Source: Deltaproteobacteria bacterium (lineage in GTDB: Bacteria > Myxococcota_A > Polyangia > Polyangiales > Houyiibacteriaceae). Taken from it: a stretch of 64,000 bases of DNA. The stretch lies in assembly GCA_017644045.1 (NCBI GenBank), contig JAEPMI010000001.1, positions 302,470 to 366,469 of the forward strand, in the 5' to 3' direction. The position numbers and the translations under genes were made by a program. The notes beneath the pieces are model-generated. The model saw nothing but the letters and a program-made list of their open reading frames with translations, did not search any database and was not told where the DNA came from. Of the stretch, positions 30,220 through 39,653 are shown one piece after another. Position 1 is the stretch's first letter. Each line of letters opens with the position of its first letter.

Positions 30220-30367
30220 CGGCGACTCGATTCGAGGGGCAGGTCCGTGAAGACGAACGAAGAAGCTAAATATTCTCCATCGCTTCGAGGGTATGCCGCG
30301 AACCGGGTGCCAATAGCACCGGATCGGTGGGCTCGTCCATCGGACGCGTGGGGATCCGCTCGGGGGA

Positions 30368-31708
30368 CTATCTCCCGAGGCCCGCGAGGAGGCCGAGCAC
30401 GCCCTCGACCCGCGCACCCTGCCCGGGACCGACGGGAGACGAGGGAGCGCCGCCATGGAGTCCGACGACGGCGCCCGACGCGTCGAAGAGCGGTGCGCCG
30501 TAGGGCGCCGCGCCCAGATACTCGAGGACCCCTTCGGCGCCCGTGAGCGTGATGGGCTGGGCCAGCGCGCTCGCGCCCGTGTAACCGTGCACTACCAGCG
30601 TGACGCCATCGTCGAGATGCGTGAGCTGATCCGGACCCGCGAGGGTGGCCATCGCCGGTGCCTCGCCGCCGATCTCGACCAGCCCGACGTCGATGCCACC
30701 CATCGCCCCGGCCGCGGGAGTCTCGGGATGACGCCACATCCGAACCACCGGATAGGACGCATCGTCGCTGACCACGGTGACGGCCTTGCCCGCCGCCTGC
30801 CGCGACTCGACGGCGAGCACGCACTGGCCGCTCGTGGCCACCAGATCGCGGCGGACCGCGAAGGCGGTGCAGAAGACCGCGCCATCCGCGCCGGTCAGCC
30901 GCCACAGCGACGACCGCGTGGAGGCGCTGATCCGGGAGACGTCCGGCGGCTCGGCGGCCGGCTTCTTGGCGAGCACGTACACCGCGAAGCCGATGCAGAC
31001 GACCCCGAGGAGCATGCCGAGACAGCCCGCGAAGAGCTTCCAGCGGCGAGAGCTGCTCTCGTTCTGCTGCCGCAGACCGTCGAGGGCCTCGCTCACCATC
31101 ATCCCGACGGTGCGCTGTCCGAACTTCTTGTCCGCGGGCGGCGGTGCGCTGCGGGGGACTCCGCTCACTGGAGGCGCGCCGGCCGGCGGTGCGCTCCGGG
31201 GCGGCGGGTGCGTGCTCGGCGGAATCACCGGCGGCGGATGCTCGGACTGTTTCGCACCCCAGTCGGCGCCCATGGGCCCGGTGGACTGAGGCGGCTCACC
31301 GTCCATCGGCGGGAGCGCCTGCGCCGCGGCGGTCGGGGCGTTCGGCCGCGCCATGGGCACGGCCTCCGTGTTGGCGCTCGGCGCCGCGCTCGCCTCACGC
31401 GGGGGGATGAGCTCGAGCCGGATCCGCGGTCCACCGAAACCGCACTCGATGATGTCGCCGGTCGAGATCAGGCGCTCGTCGACCTTCTCCCCGTTGATGA
31501 AGGTCCCGTTCCGGCTGCCGGCGTCTCGCAGGATCCACTGCTCCCCCTGCCGCCGGAGCTCCGCGTGCCGCCCCGAGGCATCGAGGTCGGCGTGCGCGTC
31601 GAAGGCCACATCGGAATCGGGCATCCGCCCGAGCCGAACGACGTCTTGGTCGAAGGTCAGGACTCGCCCGGCGTGGGCTCCGGCGACCTGATGGATCCGG
31701 AGCAGCAC
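30368..31708 (-). CDS. FHA-domain membrane protein with degenerate trypsin-like domain
   Basis: 446 residues. N-terminal FHA domain (about 20-100) retains VRLGR, SGRHAEL and GSRNGTFING, so it should bind phosphothreonine. A Pro-rich linker (125-195) and a membrane helix (about 225-247) lead to a C-terminal trypsin-like fold (260-425). The triad is degraded: TSGQCV has Q295 where proteases carry His, GGIDVGLVEI keeps D340, and APYGAPLFD has Tyr403 where the nucleophile Ser should be. I call it a pseudoprotease. Starts six bases after the PP2C gene and probably ends the operon. Confidence 0.82.
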   Translation of the reverse strand: MLLRIHQVAGAHAGRVLTFDQDVVRLGRMPDSDVAFDAHADLDASGRHAELRRQGEQWILRDAGSRNGTFINGEKVDERLISTGDIIECGFGGPRIRLELIPPREASAAPSANTEAVPMARPNAPTAAAQALPPMDGEPPQSTGPMGADWGAKQSEHPPPVIPPSTHPPPRSAPPAGAPPVSGVPRSAPPPADKKFGQRTVGMMVSEALDGLRQQNESSSRRWKLFAGCLGMLLGVVCIGFAVYVLAKKPAAEPPDVSRISASTRSSLWRLTGADGAVFCTAFAVRRDLVATSGQCVLAVESRQAAGKAVTVVSDDASYPVVRMWRHPETPAAGAMGGIDVGLVEIGGEAPAMATLAGPDQLTHLDDGVTLVVHGYTGASALAQPITLTGAEGVLEYLGAAPYGAPLFDASGAVVGLHGGAPSSPVGPGQGARVEGVLGLLAGLGR

Positions 31709-31714
31709 GTGAGC

Positions 31715-33610
31715 TTAGAACGGGTTGGTGGGGAGGGCTTCTTCCATGGTGGCCTGCATCGTCGGAGCGGTCTCCATGGTCGTCATCGTGGTCGGCGTCA
31801 TCTCGGTCGTCGACGCCATCTCGGTGGCCGTCATGGCCGTCGTCCCGCCGCGCATCGCCGTCGTGCGCATGGTGGCCGGCTCCATGGTGGTCGTCGGCTC
31901 CATCGTGGCGGGCTCCATCGTGGCGGGCTCCATGGTCACCGGCTCCATCGTCGGAGGCTCCGGCTCCTCCACGTCTTCTCCCTCGATGCCGGCGTCGGGG
32001 CTGGTCTCCGCGGCCCCACCGGGCAGCATGAGCGCGACGTCGGAGGGGACGCCTTCCCGGATGGTCACCGTCGCAGACGCCAACACCGAGCCGTCCTGCC
32101 GCGCTTCGAAGCGGTAGGCGCCGGGGAGGAGCTCGAGATGGAGAGGCACGCCGTCTTCGAGCGGGCCGTAGTTCTGCTCGTCGATGAAGAGCTCGCCACC
32201 GACCACGTCGGACTGGATGCGCACGTCGACCGGTTCCGGCTCCGCGGGCTGTTCCGGCTCGTCGATCGGATCCACCGTCTCGACCTCCGGCTCGGGCTCC
32301 GGGTCGCGCATGCTGTAAGCGATCGCCGCGATGATGGCGATGAGCAGCAGGATGACGATGATCGGCCCGAGCTTGCTCCCGTCCTGCGGGACGGTCGGGT
32401 CGTCGGCCCTCGTCGCGATGGCCGGGCGCTTCACGTCCGAGCCCGGCTTGCGCGCCGAGGTCTTCATCGTCGGCTCGCGCGCCGGGATGGAGCCGCTGCG
32501 GCCGTCGAGCGCGGGCAGCGGATAGGGCATGTAGTTGGGCTCGGGCGAGCCCTTGGCCGGCGCGAGACCCTCCCCGCCGAACTCGGCCATCACACACGTG
32601 ATGTTGTCGTGGCCGCCGCCGGCGTTGGCCATCTCGATGAGCTTGTGGGTCATCGCCTTGAGGTCGTCGCCCTCGGCCATGACCTCCTGGATGAGCTCCG
32701 CGTGGACCAGCCCGGAGAGGCCATCCGAGCAGAGCATGATCCGGTCGCCCTGCCGGAGCTCGAGGAACGTGAGGTCGACGCTCACCTCTTCGGTCGTGCC
32801 GAGCGCCTGGAGGATGATGTTCGAGTGCTCGAACTCCTCGGCCTCCTCCTCGGAGAGCTGGCCCGCCTCGATCAGCTGGTTCACCAGGGACTGGTCCTTG
32901 GTGATCAGCTTGAGCTTGCCCTCGCGGAGCACGTAGCAGCGCGAGTCGCCGACCTGGCCGACGAAGAGCGTGTTGTCCATGAGGCCGGCGACCGTGGAGG
33001 TCGTGCCCATGCCGCGGCGGCTGCGGTCCATCTTCGCGGCGCCGAAGATCCGGCTGCCCGCTTCCTCGATGGCGTAGACCAGGCGGTGCGCGAAGAGATC
33101 GTGGTCGTTCTCCGTGTCGCCGGTCTTCATGACCTCGTCGAGCGTGTCGACGGCCATCTGGCTGGCGACCTCACCGGCGGCCGCGCCACCCATTCCGTCG
33201 CAGACCGCGAGGAGCAGGCCGCGCTCTCCGACCTCGGTCTCGCGGACCTCGTCGTCGGGGACGCCACGGATGTCGTCGTCGATGTCGACGCAGACGAAGT
33301 TGTCCTCGTTGTGCTCGCGGACCAGACCGACGTCGGTCGCGCCGTAGTAGCGGACCTCGATCGGGCCCCGCTCGCCGGTCTCCTCACCCGAGTCGTCGTC
33401 GTCGTCGCTCGAGTCTTCGCCGTCGTCGCCCTCGTCGTCCGAGTCGGCCTCGTCGGGAGCCTCCTCGTCCGAGTCCTCGGTCTCGTCGTCGTCGATCTCC
33501 TCGCCGGTCTTCGAGTCACGAGCGCGAATCGCACCCGGGACGTCGGGCACGGTGGCGGTGACGTCTTCTTCCTCTTCGGGCACGTCGGTCCCCTCGTTCG
33601 GGCTACTCAT
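31715..33610 (-). CDS. PP2C-family Ser/Thr phosphatase with PEGA-like ectodomain
   Basis: 631-residue membrane phosphatase. A very acidic N-terminal 80 residues (Asp/Glu/Ser) precede the PP2C domain (about 88-330) with TDVGLVREHNEDNF, the metal site CDGMGGAAAGE, and CSDGLSGLV. A single membrane helix (LGPIIVILLLIAIIAAIAY, about 410-430) separates it from an extracytoplasmic PEGA-like domain (VDVRIQSDVVGGELFIDEQN...PGAYRFEARQDGS). It ends in a low-complexity tail of MEPATMEP units, encoded by a repetitive tract at 31725-31960. It overlaps the FHA gene by four bases. Confidence 0.88.
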   Translation of the reverse strand: MSSPNEGTDVPEEEEDVTATVPDVPGAIRARDSKTGEEIDDDETEDSDEEAPDEADSDDEGDDGEDSSDDDDDSGEETGERGPIEVRYYGATDVGLVREHNEDNFVCVDIDDDIRGVPDDEVRETEVGERGLLLAVCDGMGGAAAGEVASQMAVDTLDEVMKTGDTENDHDLFAHRLVYAIEEAGSRIFGAAKMDRSRRGMGTTSTVAGLMDNTLFVGQVGDSRCYVLREGKLKLITKDQSLVNQLIEAGQLSEEEAEEFEHSNIILQALGTTEEVSVDLTFLELRQGDRIMLCSDGLSGLVHAELIQEVMAEGDDLKAMTHKLIEMANAGGGHDNITCVMAEFGGEGLAPAKGSPEPNYMPYPLPALDGRSGSIPAREPTMKTSARKPGSDVKRPAIATRADDPTVPQDGSKLGPIIVILLLIAIIAAIAYSMRDPEPEPEVETVDPIDEPEQPAEPEPVDVRIQSDVVGGELFIDEQNYGPLEDGVPLHLELLPGAYRFEARQDGSVLASATVTIREGVPSDVALMLPGGAAETSPDAGIEGEDVEEPEPPTMEPVTMEPATMEPATMEPTTTMEPATMRTTAMRGGTTAMTATEMASTTEMTPTTMTTMETAPTMQATMEEALPTNPF

Positions 33611-34764
33611 CGGGCCCCCGTCGGATCGAAGCGGAAGAGATGGCGGCCGACCCGGAAGTGGTCACCGACGCGCAAGGCGTGCTCCCCCCGCAGGCGCGCA
33701 CAGGTGCCGTTGGAGGAACCGAGGTCCTCGAGGACCGTTCGTTTTTGAGCTCGATCGAATCGCACGACGGCATGACGGCGGGACAGGAAGGGGTCGTCGG
33801 TGAAGACGATGTCGCCAGTCTCCCGCCCCAGCACGGTTTCGTCACGATACAGGTAATGGACGTCGCGGCCCACCCCCTCTGTCGTGTATTGCACCAACCG
33901 GGCGTAGGCCGGCACCTCGGGGGTGCCGAAGACCAGACAGCCACCGGCGCGGGCGGGCCCGAGCGGCAGCTCGTCCTCCTCCAAGAGCTCGAAGCGCAGA
34001 ACCTGCTGTCCGATGAGAATCATCGAGCCGGAGACCAGCTCTTCGGCCGCCTTCAGGCGCACGTACACGCCGTTGGCGCTCTGCAGATCGCGCAGGAACC
34101 AATCGCCGCCGCGCCGCAGCACCCGGAAGTGCCGGGGAGAGAGGTAGGGATCGTCCTCGAGGGAGACGTCGCCCTCGGAGCGCCCGAAGTCGGTCTGCTC
34201 CTGCGAGAGCGGGTAGGCGGGGCCGTCCGTGCCGTCCTTGCGGATCGAGACGATCTGGTGGGTCGCCTGCGCGGTCGACTCTTCCTTGCGGACCGTCCCG
34301 CCGACCTGCGGCGACTCGATCGTGCGGGAGCCGGCAGCCGGCGTCGGGTCGGCGACGCCATCGGAGTAACGCGCGCCGCAGAACTTGCAGAACTCGGAGC
34401 CACGGTCACCCACGCCGCGGCAGCGCCAACAGATCGGCCCTTCGGCCTGCTGGGTCGGCGCCTCCTGCCGCGGCTGAGCGGCCGGCTGAGAGCTCACGGG
34501 CGTGGGATCGATCTGCTGTTGTGGCTGAGGGCGGATGGACGGCGGTTTCGGGTCGGGCGCCTGCGGCTCGGGTGGCGGTGCCCCCTGCGCCTGCAGGTTG
34601 TTCCCGCAGTGAACGCAGAAGCGCATGTTCGGCTGGTTCATCCCACCACAGCGATCACAACGCACTTTGGCGCCTTGGGCGTCGCTCGCTGGAAGGCGCG
34701 TCCCGCAGTGCTGACAGAAAAGACTGCCAGCGCGGTTGTCATTGCCGCAGCTGGGGCAGCGCAT
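33607..34764 (-). CDS. Zinc-ribbon, double-FHA protein
   Basis: About 385 residues. It carries three zinc ribbons of the CPSCG...CQHCG, CDRCG...CVHCG and CWRCRG...CKFCG types in the first 140 residues, separated by a Pro/Gln-rich linker, and two FHA domains (about 190-270 and 300-385), the second with VLGRETGD, SRRHAVV and GSSNGTC. The start at 34764 (MRCPSCG) is the usual N-terminus; ATG at 34788 is the alternative. First gene of the leftward operon with PP2C and the FHA pseudoprotease. Likely a phosphothreonine-reading scaffold for a Ser/Thr kinase. Confidence 0.85.
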   Translation of the reverse strand: MRCPSCGNDNRAGSLFCQHCGTRLPASDAQGAKVRCDRCGGMNQPNMRFCVHCGNNLQAQGAPPPEPQAPDPKPPSIRPQPQQQIDPTPVSSQPAAQPRQEAPTQQAEGPICWRCRGVGDRGSEFCKFCGARYSDGVADPTPAAGSRTIESPQVGGTVRKEESTAQATHQIVSIRKDGTDGPAYPLSQEQTDFGRSEGDVSLEDDPYLSPRHFRVLRRGGDWFLRDLQSANGVYVRLKAAEELVSGSMILIGQQVLRFELLEEDELPLGPARAGGCLVFGTPEVPAYARLVQYTTEGVGRDVHYLYRDETVLGRETGDIVFTDDPFLSRRHAVVRFDRAQKRTVLEDLGSSNGTCARLRGEHALRVGDHFRVGRHLFRFDPTGAR

Positions 34765-34841
34765 GGGTGGTGCGAGTTGACCCCACATGCCCGGTCAGGG
34801 TCAAGGGAATCGCGAGGTTTCTGGAGGGCGCGGCTCTCGAT

Positions 34842-34859
34842 CGGGGGCCATGGCCCCCG
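34842..34859. promoter_or_regulatory. Perfect 18-bp palindrome upstream of the FHA operon
   Basis: CGGGGGCCATGGCCCCCG is a perfect palindrome, 78-95 bp upstream of the proposed FHA start and 10 bp after the stop of the leftward barrel gene. It might be an operator or a terminator hairpin; no T-tract follows. Confidence 0.4.
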
Positions 34860-34868
34860 GAACGTCGC

Positions 34869-35510
34869 TCAGCCGGGCCCTTCGACCAACACCAACCCGA
34901 AGCGAAGCATGATCGCGACGTTCAAACCGAAGCTGTCCGCGCGCGTCACGTGATCGGCATCCGTCGTGAATTCGTTGGTCACGAAGGTCCGGACGGAGAA
35001 CGCGCCCGTGAAGCTCAACCCGGAAGTGATCTCCACTTCGGCGCCGGCAAAGAGATCGATGCCGCCGCCCACGCCGCCGACCGTGAAGGTGTCGCCGAGG
35101 AGCAGGAGCCCAGCGGAAGCACCGGCGTAGGGATGGATGAGTCGTTCCTGCAATCCGTAGTAGCGAATCGTCCCGCGGATCATCTGCATCGTGCTGAGCT
35201 CCCAGACGCCACTACCGTCGAGGAAGGACACGTCGTAACCGAAGCCGGCGGCGAGCCCGCGGGGGAATCGCCACTCCAGCGTAGCGCCCACGCCACCGCC
35301 GCCACCGAAGATGCACTGGGCCTCGAGTGGGCAGAGTGGGCTGCGGAGGATCGGGAAGACGGCGTCCACCAGCAGCTCGCCAGCCCGTCGCGGCCCGACT
35401 TCATCGGGTGCGGGCGGCTCCTCGAAGGGCTCGGCGAACGCCGTCGCGGGGAACGCAGCGGCGGCAGCAAATGCCAGGGTCAGGAACCCTCGTGTTGACA
35501 GCCATTTCAC
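34869..35510 (-). CDS. Putative outer-membrane beta-barrel protein
   Basis: 213 residues. The GTG at 35510 gives a clear Sec signal peptide (MKWLSTRGFLTLAFAAAAAF...AFA). The mature part alternates hydrophobic and polar residues with many Gly and aromatic ends (GVGATLEWRF, AAGFGYDVSFL, IRYYGLQERL, LNVAIMLRFGLVLVEGPG), as in 8-stranded barrels. The first mature residues are Pro/Glu-rich (EPFEEPPAPDE). Function unknown. A TATAGA element lies just before the start. Confidence 0.65.
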   Translation of the reverse strand: MKWLSTRGFLTLAFAAAAAFPATAFAEPFEEPPAPDEVGPRRAGELLVDAVFPILRSPLCPLEAQCIFGGGGGVGATLEWRFPRGLAAGFGYDVSFLDGSGVWELSTMQMIRGTIRYYGLQERLIHPYAGASAGLLLLGDTFTVGGVGGGIDLFAGAEVEITSGLSFTGAFSVRTFVTNEFTTDADHVTRADSFGLNVAIMLRFGLVLVEGPG

Positions 35511-35619
35511 GGTTTCTATAGTCGCGCCGTTTTCGACCCGCGGAGCCCTCGGGGCCCCCGCGTCCACCCGGGGCTTTTCCGCAAGCTCGCTTCGGGTTTA
35601 GCCTAGCAGGTGTAGCGCG

Positions 35620-35997
35620 ATGGAGATCTACTTCGACAAGCGGTCCGTGCGTCAGATCCGCATCTCAGCGGCCGACGCCATCGAGGAGGGTGACACGTTG
35701 ACCCTTCGTGAGGATCTCCGCGAAGCCTTCACCGAAGACCAGATCGAAGAGATCGAGCGCCGGATCGACACCGGCGACATCAACGACCTCTTCAACGACG
35801 TCTTCGAGGAATGGGACGCGGAGGACATCGAGGAGCTCTTCGAGCTGCTCGAGGGTCAACTCGCGGAGGCCGACGTGGACCTGAAGTATCAGGCCCCCGA
35901 GATGGACGACGACGACGAGGAAGAGGACGACGACGAGATCGACGACGACTTCGAGGAAGACGAAGAAGAAGACAGCGCCGGTCCGCCGGACGCCTGA
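35620..35997 (+). CDS. Small highly acidic protein
   Basis: 125 residues, unknown. The N-terminal 85 residues are probably helical (TLREDLREAFTEDQIEEIERRI, then EEWDAEDIEELFELLEGQL), resembling small bacterial acidic proteins. The last 35 residues are an almost unbroken Asp/Glu run, which suggests disorder and binding to basic partners or metals. No signal peptide. Divergent from the barrel gene and convergent with the TPR lipoprotein. Confidence 0.6.
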   Translation: MEIYFDKRSVRQIRISAADAIEEGDTLTLREDLREAFTEDQIEEIERRIDTGDINDLFNDVFEEWDAEDIEELFELLEGQLAEADVDLKYQAPEMDDDDEEEDDDEIDDDFEEDEEEDSAGPPDA

Positions 35998-36004
35998 GCT
36001 TCCG

Positions 36005-37048
36005 TCAGCCGCCGCAGTCGGCTTCCAGCCGCGCCGCCGCTCGGCGGCGCGCGCTTCCGACCTCGAACTCGTCGACCGCCTCGCGTAGGTAGTCGCAGCC
36101 GCGCTCGCGGTCGCCCGCGTCGAGCCACATCTCCCCTCGCTCCACCAGCGCGTCATCGCGCAGGAGCGAGGTCTCGTACTCGTCGTAGACGGCTTCGTAC
36201 GCGGCGTCCGCTGCATCGCGGTCGCGCAGGTGCACCCGCTGGATCTTCGCGATCTGCATCAGCGCCTCGGCGAACGCCGGGAGCGTGTAGCTGCCCACCA
36301 TGCTCGTGCCCTCGCTGCGCTCGAGCATCGCCTCGAGGCGGGCGATGGCACGACGGTACTCGCCGTCCTCGACGTCCATCTCGGCGAGCTGCAGCGTCGC
36401 GTCATCCCAGCGGTGGCCGTAGGGATAGGGGTAGTCGCGAACGGTCCGCTCGAGCGCCGCGCGCGCCCCTTCGCGGTCGTCCTGCGCGAATCGCAGGCGC
36501 GCCTCGTGCGCGAGAATGTCGTCGCCGAGCTTCGAGCGCCGAACCTGGGGCAGGAGCCAGTCGAGGACCGCCAGCGCTCGGTCGACCTGGTCGTTCTCTT
36601 CGAAGTGACGCAGCCACCAGACGAGCCCGCGCGCGGCGGGGCCCTCGCTCGGGAACTCGAGCGTCACGCGCCGGAAGAGCGCGATGGCGCCGTCGACGTC
36701 ACCCAGCTCGTACTTCAGCCGGCCGGCGTCGAAGAGCGCACGCGGCGTGCGTCGCGACGGCGGATGCGTGTTCACGATCTGCATGAGCAGCTCGATCGCT
36801 CGCTCGGGGTGGCCCGCGTCGACCTCGGCCCGCGACTGCCGGTAGAGGGCCTCGTCGCGGTCCACGCGCCGGTCCGCTTCGTCGGCGGCGCGGCCGTAGG
36901 CGTCGGCGGCTTCCTCGTCGCGCCCGTGGCCCGCGTGCCGGTCGCCTTCGGCGAGGGCGTCGCGGTGCGCCGCGCTCTCCGGCTTCGAGAGCGTGGGCGG
37001 ACAGCCGACGAGCGCGAGGGCCGCGACGAGAACGAGGACGGCTCTCAT
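36005..37048 (-). CDS. TPR lipoprotein
   Basis: 347 residues. Lipobox LVGC with C16 at the end of [16 protein letters not shown], then repeated TPR helices ([73 protein letters not shown]). Resembles outer-membrane assembly or cell-division TPR lipoproteins such as YfiO/YbgF-type, but the partner is unknown. The stop of the upstream threonine aldolase overlaps this start (37045-37048). Confidence 0.75.
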   Translation of the reverse strand: MRAVLVLVAALALVGCPPTLSKPESAAHRDALAEGDRHAGHGRDEEAADAYGRAADEADRRVDRDEALYRQSRAEVDAGHPERAIELLMQIVNTHPPSRRTPRALFDAGRLKYELGDVDGAIALFRRVTLEFPSEGPAARGLVWWLRHFEENDQVDRALAVLDWLLPQVRRSKLGDDILAHEARLRFAQDDREGARAALERTVRDYPYPYGHRWDDATLQLAEMDVEDGEYRRAIARLEAMLERSEGTSMVGSYTLPAFAEALMQIAKIQRVHLRDRDAADAAYEAVYDEYETSLLRDDALVERGEMWLDAGDRERGCDYLREAVDEFEVGSARRRAAARLEADCGG

Positions 37049-38092
37049 GCGAGTCCGCGGAGTCGCTCGATGGCGACCTCGATCATCTCGTCGTTCAGGT
37101 CGCGGTGGGTGGTGAGGCGGACGACCCGCGGGCCCATCGCCGAGAGGCGCACGCCGACCTCGGCGGCGCGCGCGACGAAACCCGCCGCGTCCTCGTGCGC
37201 GAAGACCACGATGTTGGTCTCGGTGCGCTCCGGATCGGCGCCGAGCGGCTCGAGGGCGGCGGCGAGCTGCTTCGCGCGCCAGTGATCCTGACCGAGATCA
37301 CCCAGGTGGTGCTCGATCGCGTGGAGCGCCGCGGCGGCGAGGATGCCGGCCTGACGGAGGGCGCCGCCCATGCGGCGGCGCAGTCGCATCGCGTCCGCGC
37401 GCCGTTCCCTCGGGAACGCGAGCGCGGAGCCGACCGGCGCGCCGAGGCCCTTCGAGAAGCAGATGCTGACGGTGTCGGCCACCGCGGCGAGCCGAGGCAG
37501 CGGGACCTTCGAGGCGACGTGCGCGTTCCAGAGGCGAGCGCCGTCCAGATGGACGCCGAGCCCCTGCTCGCGCGCGAAGGCGGCGAGCGCCTCGGCGCGC
37601 TCCTGCGGGAAGACCAGCCCACCGGCGTGGTTGTGGGTGTTCTCGAGCGTGACGAGGCGCGGGCGCGGGTAGTAGTAGACGTCCGGGAAGAGGACGCCCT
37701 TCAGGTCGTCCGGACCGGGAAGCGGCGTCGGCAGCGAATGGATCTGCGCGCCGACGAAGGCCCCCGCCGCGCCCGACTCGTAGAGCCCGCAGTGCGCGTG
37801 CTCCGGCGCGAAGATCGCGTCGCCCGACTGGCAGTGCAGCATCAGGGCGATCTGGTTCGCTTGCGTTCCCGAGGGGACGAAGAGCGCGTCCTCCTTGCCG
37901 AGGAGCTCGGCGACCTTCTGCTCCAGAGCGCGCACCGTCGGGTCTTCACCGAAGACGTCGTCCCCGACCTCCGCGGTCGCCATGGCTTCCCGCATCGCAG
38001 CGGTCGGCTTGGTGACCGTGTCGGAACGAAGGTCGATGGCGGTCGAGCTGGGCAGCGTCACGAGCGGGATGGTGCGAGCTGGTGAGATTGGG

Positions 38093-38097
<5 letters not shown>
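37045..38097 (-). CDS. ltaE: Threonine aldolase family, PLP-dependent
   Basis: 350-residue PLP enzyme cleaving threonine or allo-threonine to glycine and acetaldehyde. Typical pieces: [12 protein letters not shown] at the start, [30 protein letters not shown] (D185, R188), and [10 protein letters not shown] with PLP Lys K216. The ATG at 38097 is the first possible; a GTG at 38061 would begin just before the family N-terminus. It is followed with a four-base overlap by the TPR lipoprotein, and its 5' end touches the repeat cassettes at 38093, which therefore hold its promoter. Confidence 0.9.
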
Positions 38098-38415
<318 letters not shown>

Positions 38416-38458
38416 CTTCGGCGTCGGCCTTCGGCCTGGCCTCGGCTTCGCCTTCGAC

Positions 38459-39040
38459 CTACGCGCTGCCGTGGCTGTGGCCGCGGACGTGGGCCGCGGC
38501 CAGGAGGTGCGCGACGCGCAGGGGCTCCGGCAGGAGACCGTGCCGCGTGTGCAGCTCCAGCGTCGCCGCGGCCTTCGCCGGCGTGAGCCCGACTCGCTGG
38601 ATGAAGAGCTTCCCGCAGGGCTCCATCGGGCCTGCGGCTTGGATGAGCTTCCACTTCCGGTCGCCGCCAGGGACCTTCGTGCGGAGCGCGCGTTCGATCG
38701 AGCGCAGGTTCGGCGCCTTTCGGGTGACCACCAGGATCGGTCGCTCGATCCGCTCGTGGAGCTCGTGCAGGTCGACCACGTTGAAGCCGGCGACCGTGAT
38801 CCCCTGGAGCAGCACACAGCCGATGTGATCGTCGAAGCGCGAGTCGCGGATCATCCGCGCGAGCTCACGGGCGCCGTTGCGGCCATCGCGCCGGGCCTTG
38901 CCCACGATGACCCCGTCGAGCCGATCGGTGGCGTAGACCGCGCCGACCAGCGGGACGTCGCCTCGGTGCGCCTTCGCGAAAGGCGCATCGTCGACACCGA
39001 TCAGGTTCGGGAACGCGCGACCCACGCCCGTACGTATCAT
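38459..39040 (-). CDS. DUF99 family protein, endonuclease dU-like
   Basis: About 193 residues. The pattern LIGVDDAPFAKAHRGDVPLVGAVYA, DHIGCVLLQGITVAGFNVVDLHELH, PILVVTRKAPN and C-terminal VRVAHLLAAAH matches the DUF99/UPF0215 family. An archaeal member has endonuclease activity on deaminated (dU-containing) DNA, so a repair nuclease role is plausible but not shown here. Possible starts are 39067, 39040 and GTG 39025; the ATG at 39040 shares bases with the start codon of the gene on the other strand. Confidence 0.72.
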   Translation of the reverse strand: MIRTGVGRAFPNLIGVDDAPFAKAHRGDVPLVGAVYATDRLDGVIVGKARRDGRNGARELARMIRDSRFDDHIGCVLLQGITVAGFNVVDLHELHERIERPILVVTRKAPNLRSIERALRTKVPGGDRKWKLIQAAGPMEPCGKLFIQRVGLTPAKAAATLELHTRHGLLPEPLRVAHLLAAAHVRGHSHGSA

Positions 39041-39581
39041 GCGGACGGTGAACGAGCTGCCCAGCATCTACGAGGCGAGCACCATCGACCCGCCCGCATC
39101 GCACATCGTGGCCGCGGTCATGGGCGGGCTCTACCTCGTTCTCTTCGTCGGCTTCCTGCTCGCCTGGGCGGACGCGCGCGCCCCCCGACGACGCGCGGAG
39201 GCCGCGCGCAGCCAGCGGCTCGAGGTCGGCCCCGCTCAGCTCGTCGGCTCCATCGAAGGCACCGCTCGAGTGGTCGACGCCCCGGACGAGCGAGTCGCTC
39301 AGGTGGAGGCTGCGCCCTTCACTCTCATGACGGACCATGGACCGGTGCGGGTCGTTTCTGATGGACCCGCGAAGTTCGTCGCCGGCCAGCTCTCCGACCG
39401 CCCCCTTCGCGGCGGTGTCGCCTATCGACGCGTGCCGCTCCTCCCCTGGCTGGGCGCGCTGGGCGCGGGGACCGCCATGCCCGGCTCGAGCTTCTTCTTC
39501 GCGGTGATCTTCCTGGTCTGCGCCCTGCGGGGAGCGGTCGCGATCGTCGCGACCCAGCTCGAGGGCGGACCGGGCCATTGA
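39039..39581 (+). CDS. Hypothetical membrane protein
   Basis: 180 residues, two membrane segments (about 22-42 HIVAAVMGGLYLVLFVGFLLAW and 145-172 GAGTAMPGSSFFFAVIFLVCALRGAVAI) flanking a soluble domain of about 95 residues (PAQLVGSIEGTARVV, FTLMTDHGPVRVVSDG). The middle resembles the small beta domains of NfeD/E3-ligase-like membrane proteins, but similarity is too weak to name. A GTG at 39048 is another start. The stop overlaps the -35 box of the tRNA promoter. Confidence 0.55.
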   Translation: MRTVNELPSIYEASTIDPPASHIVAAVMGGLYLVLFVGFLLAWADARAPRRRAEAARSQRLEVGPAQLVGSIEGTARVVDAPDERVAQVEAAPFTLMTDHGPVRVVSDGPAKFVAGQLSDRPLRGGVAYRRVPLLPWLGALGAGTAMPGSSFFFAVIFLVCALRGAVAIVATQLEGGPGH

Positions 39582-39606
39582 CAGCCCCGGGACCCTTGGC
39601 TACATC
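39578..39606 (+). promoter_or_regulatory. Promoter of tRNA-Thr
   Basis: A perfect -35 TTGACA (39578-39583) is separated by 17 bp from TACATC (39601-39606), 48 nt before the tRNA. The -35 overlaps the stop codon of the upstream gene. Confidence 0.6.
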
Positions 39607-39653
39607 AGCGCTCCCTTCGGGGCCGGGCCGCCTCTCCAGGCGCTCGCGACCAG

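Noticed and set aside
30368-31708. Active trypsin-like protease
   Set aside because: Two of the three catalytic residues are replaced.
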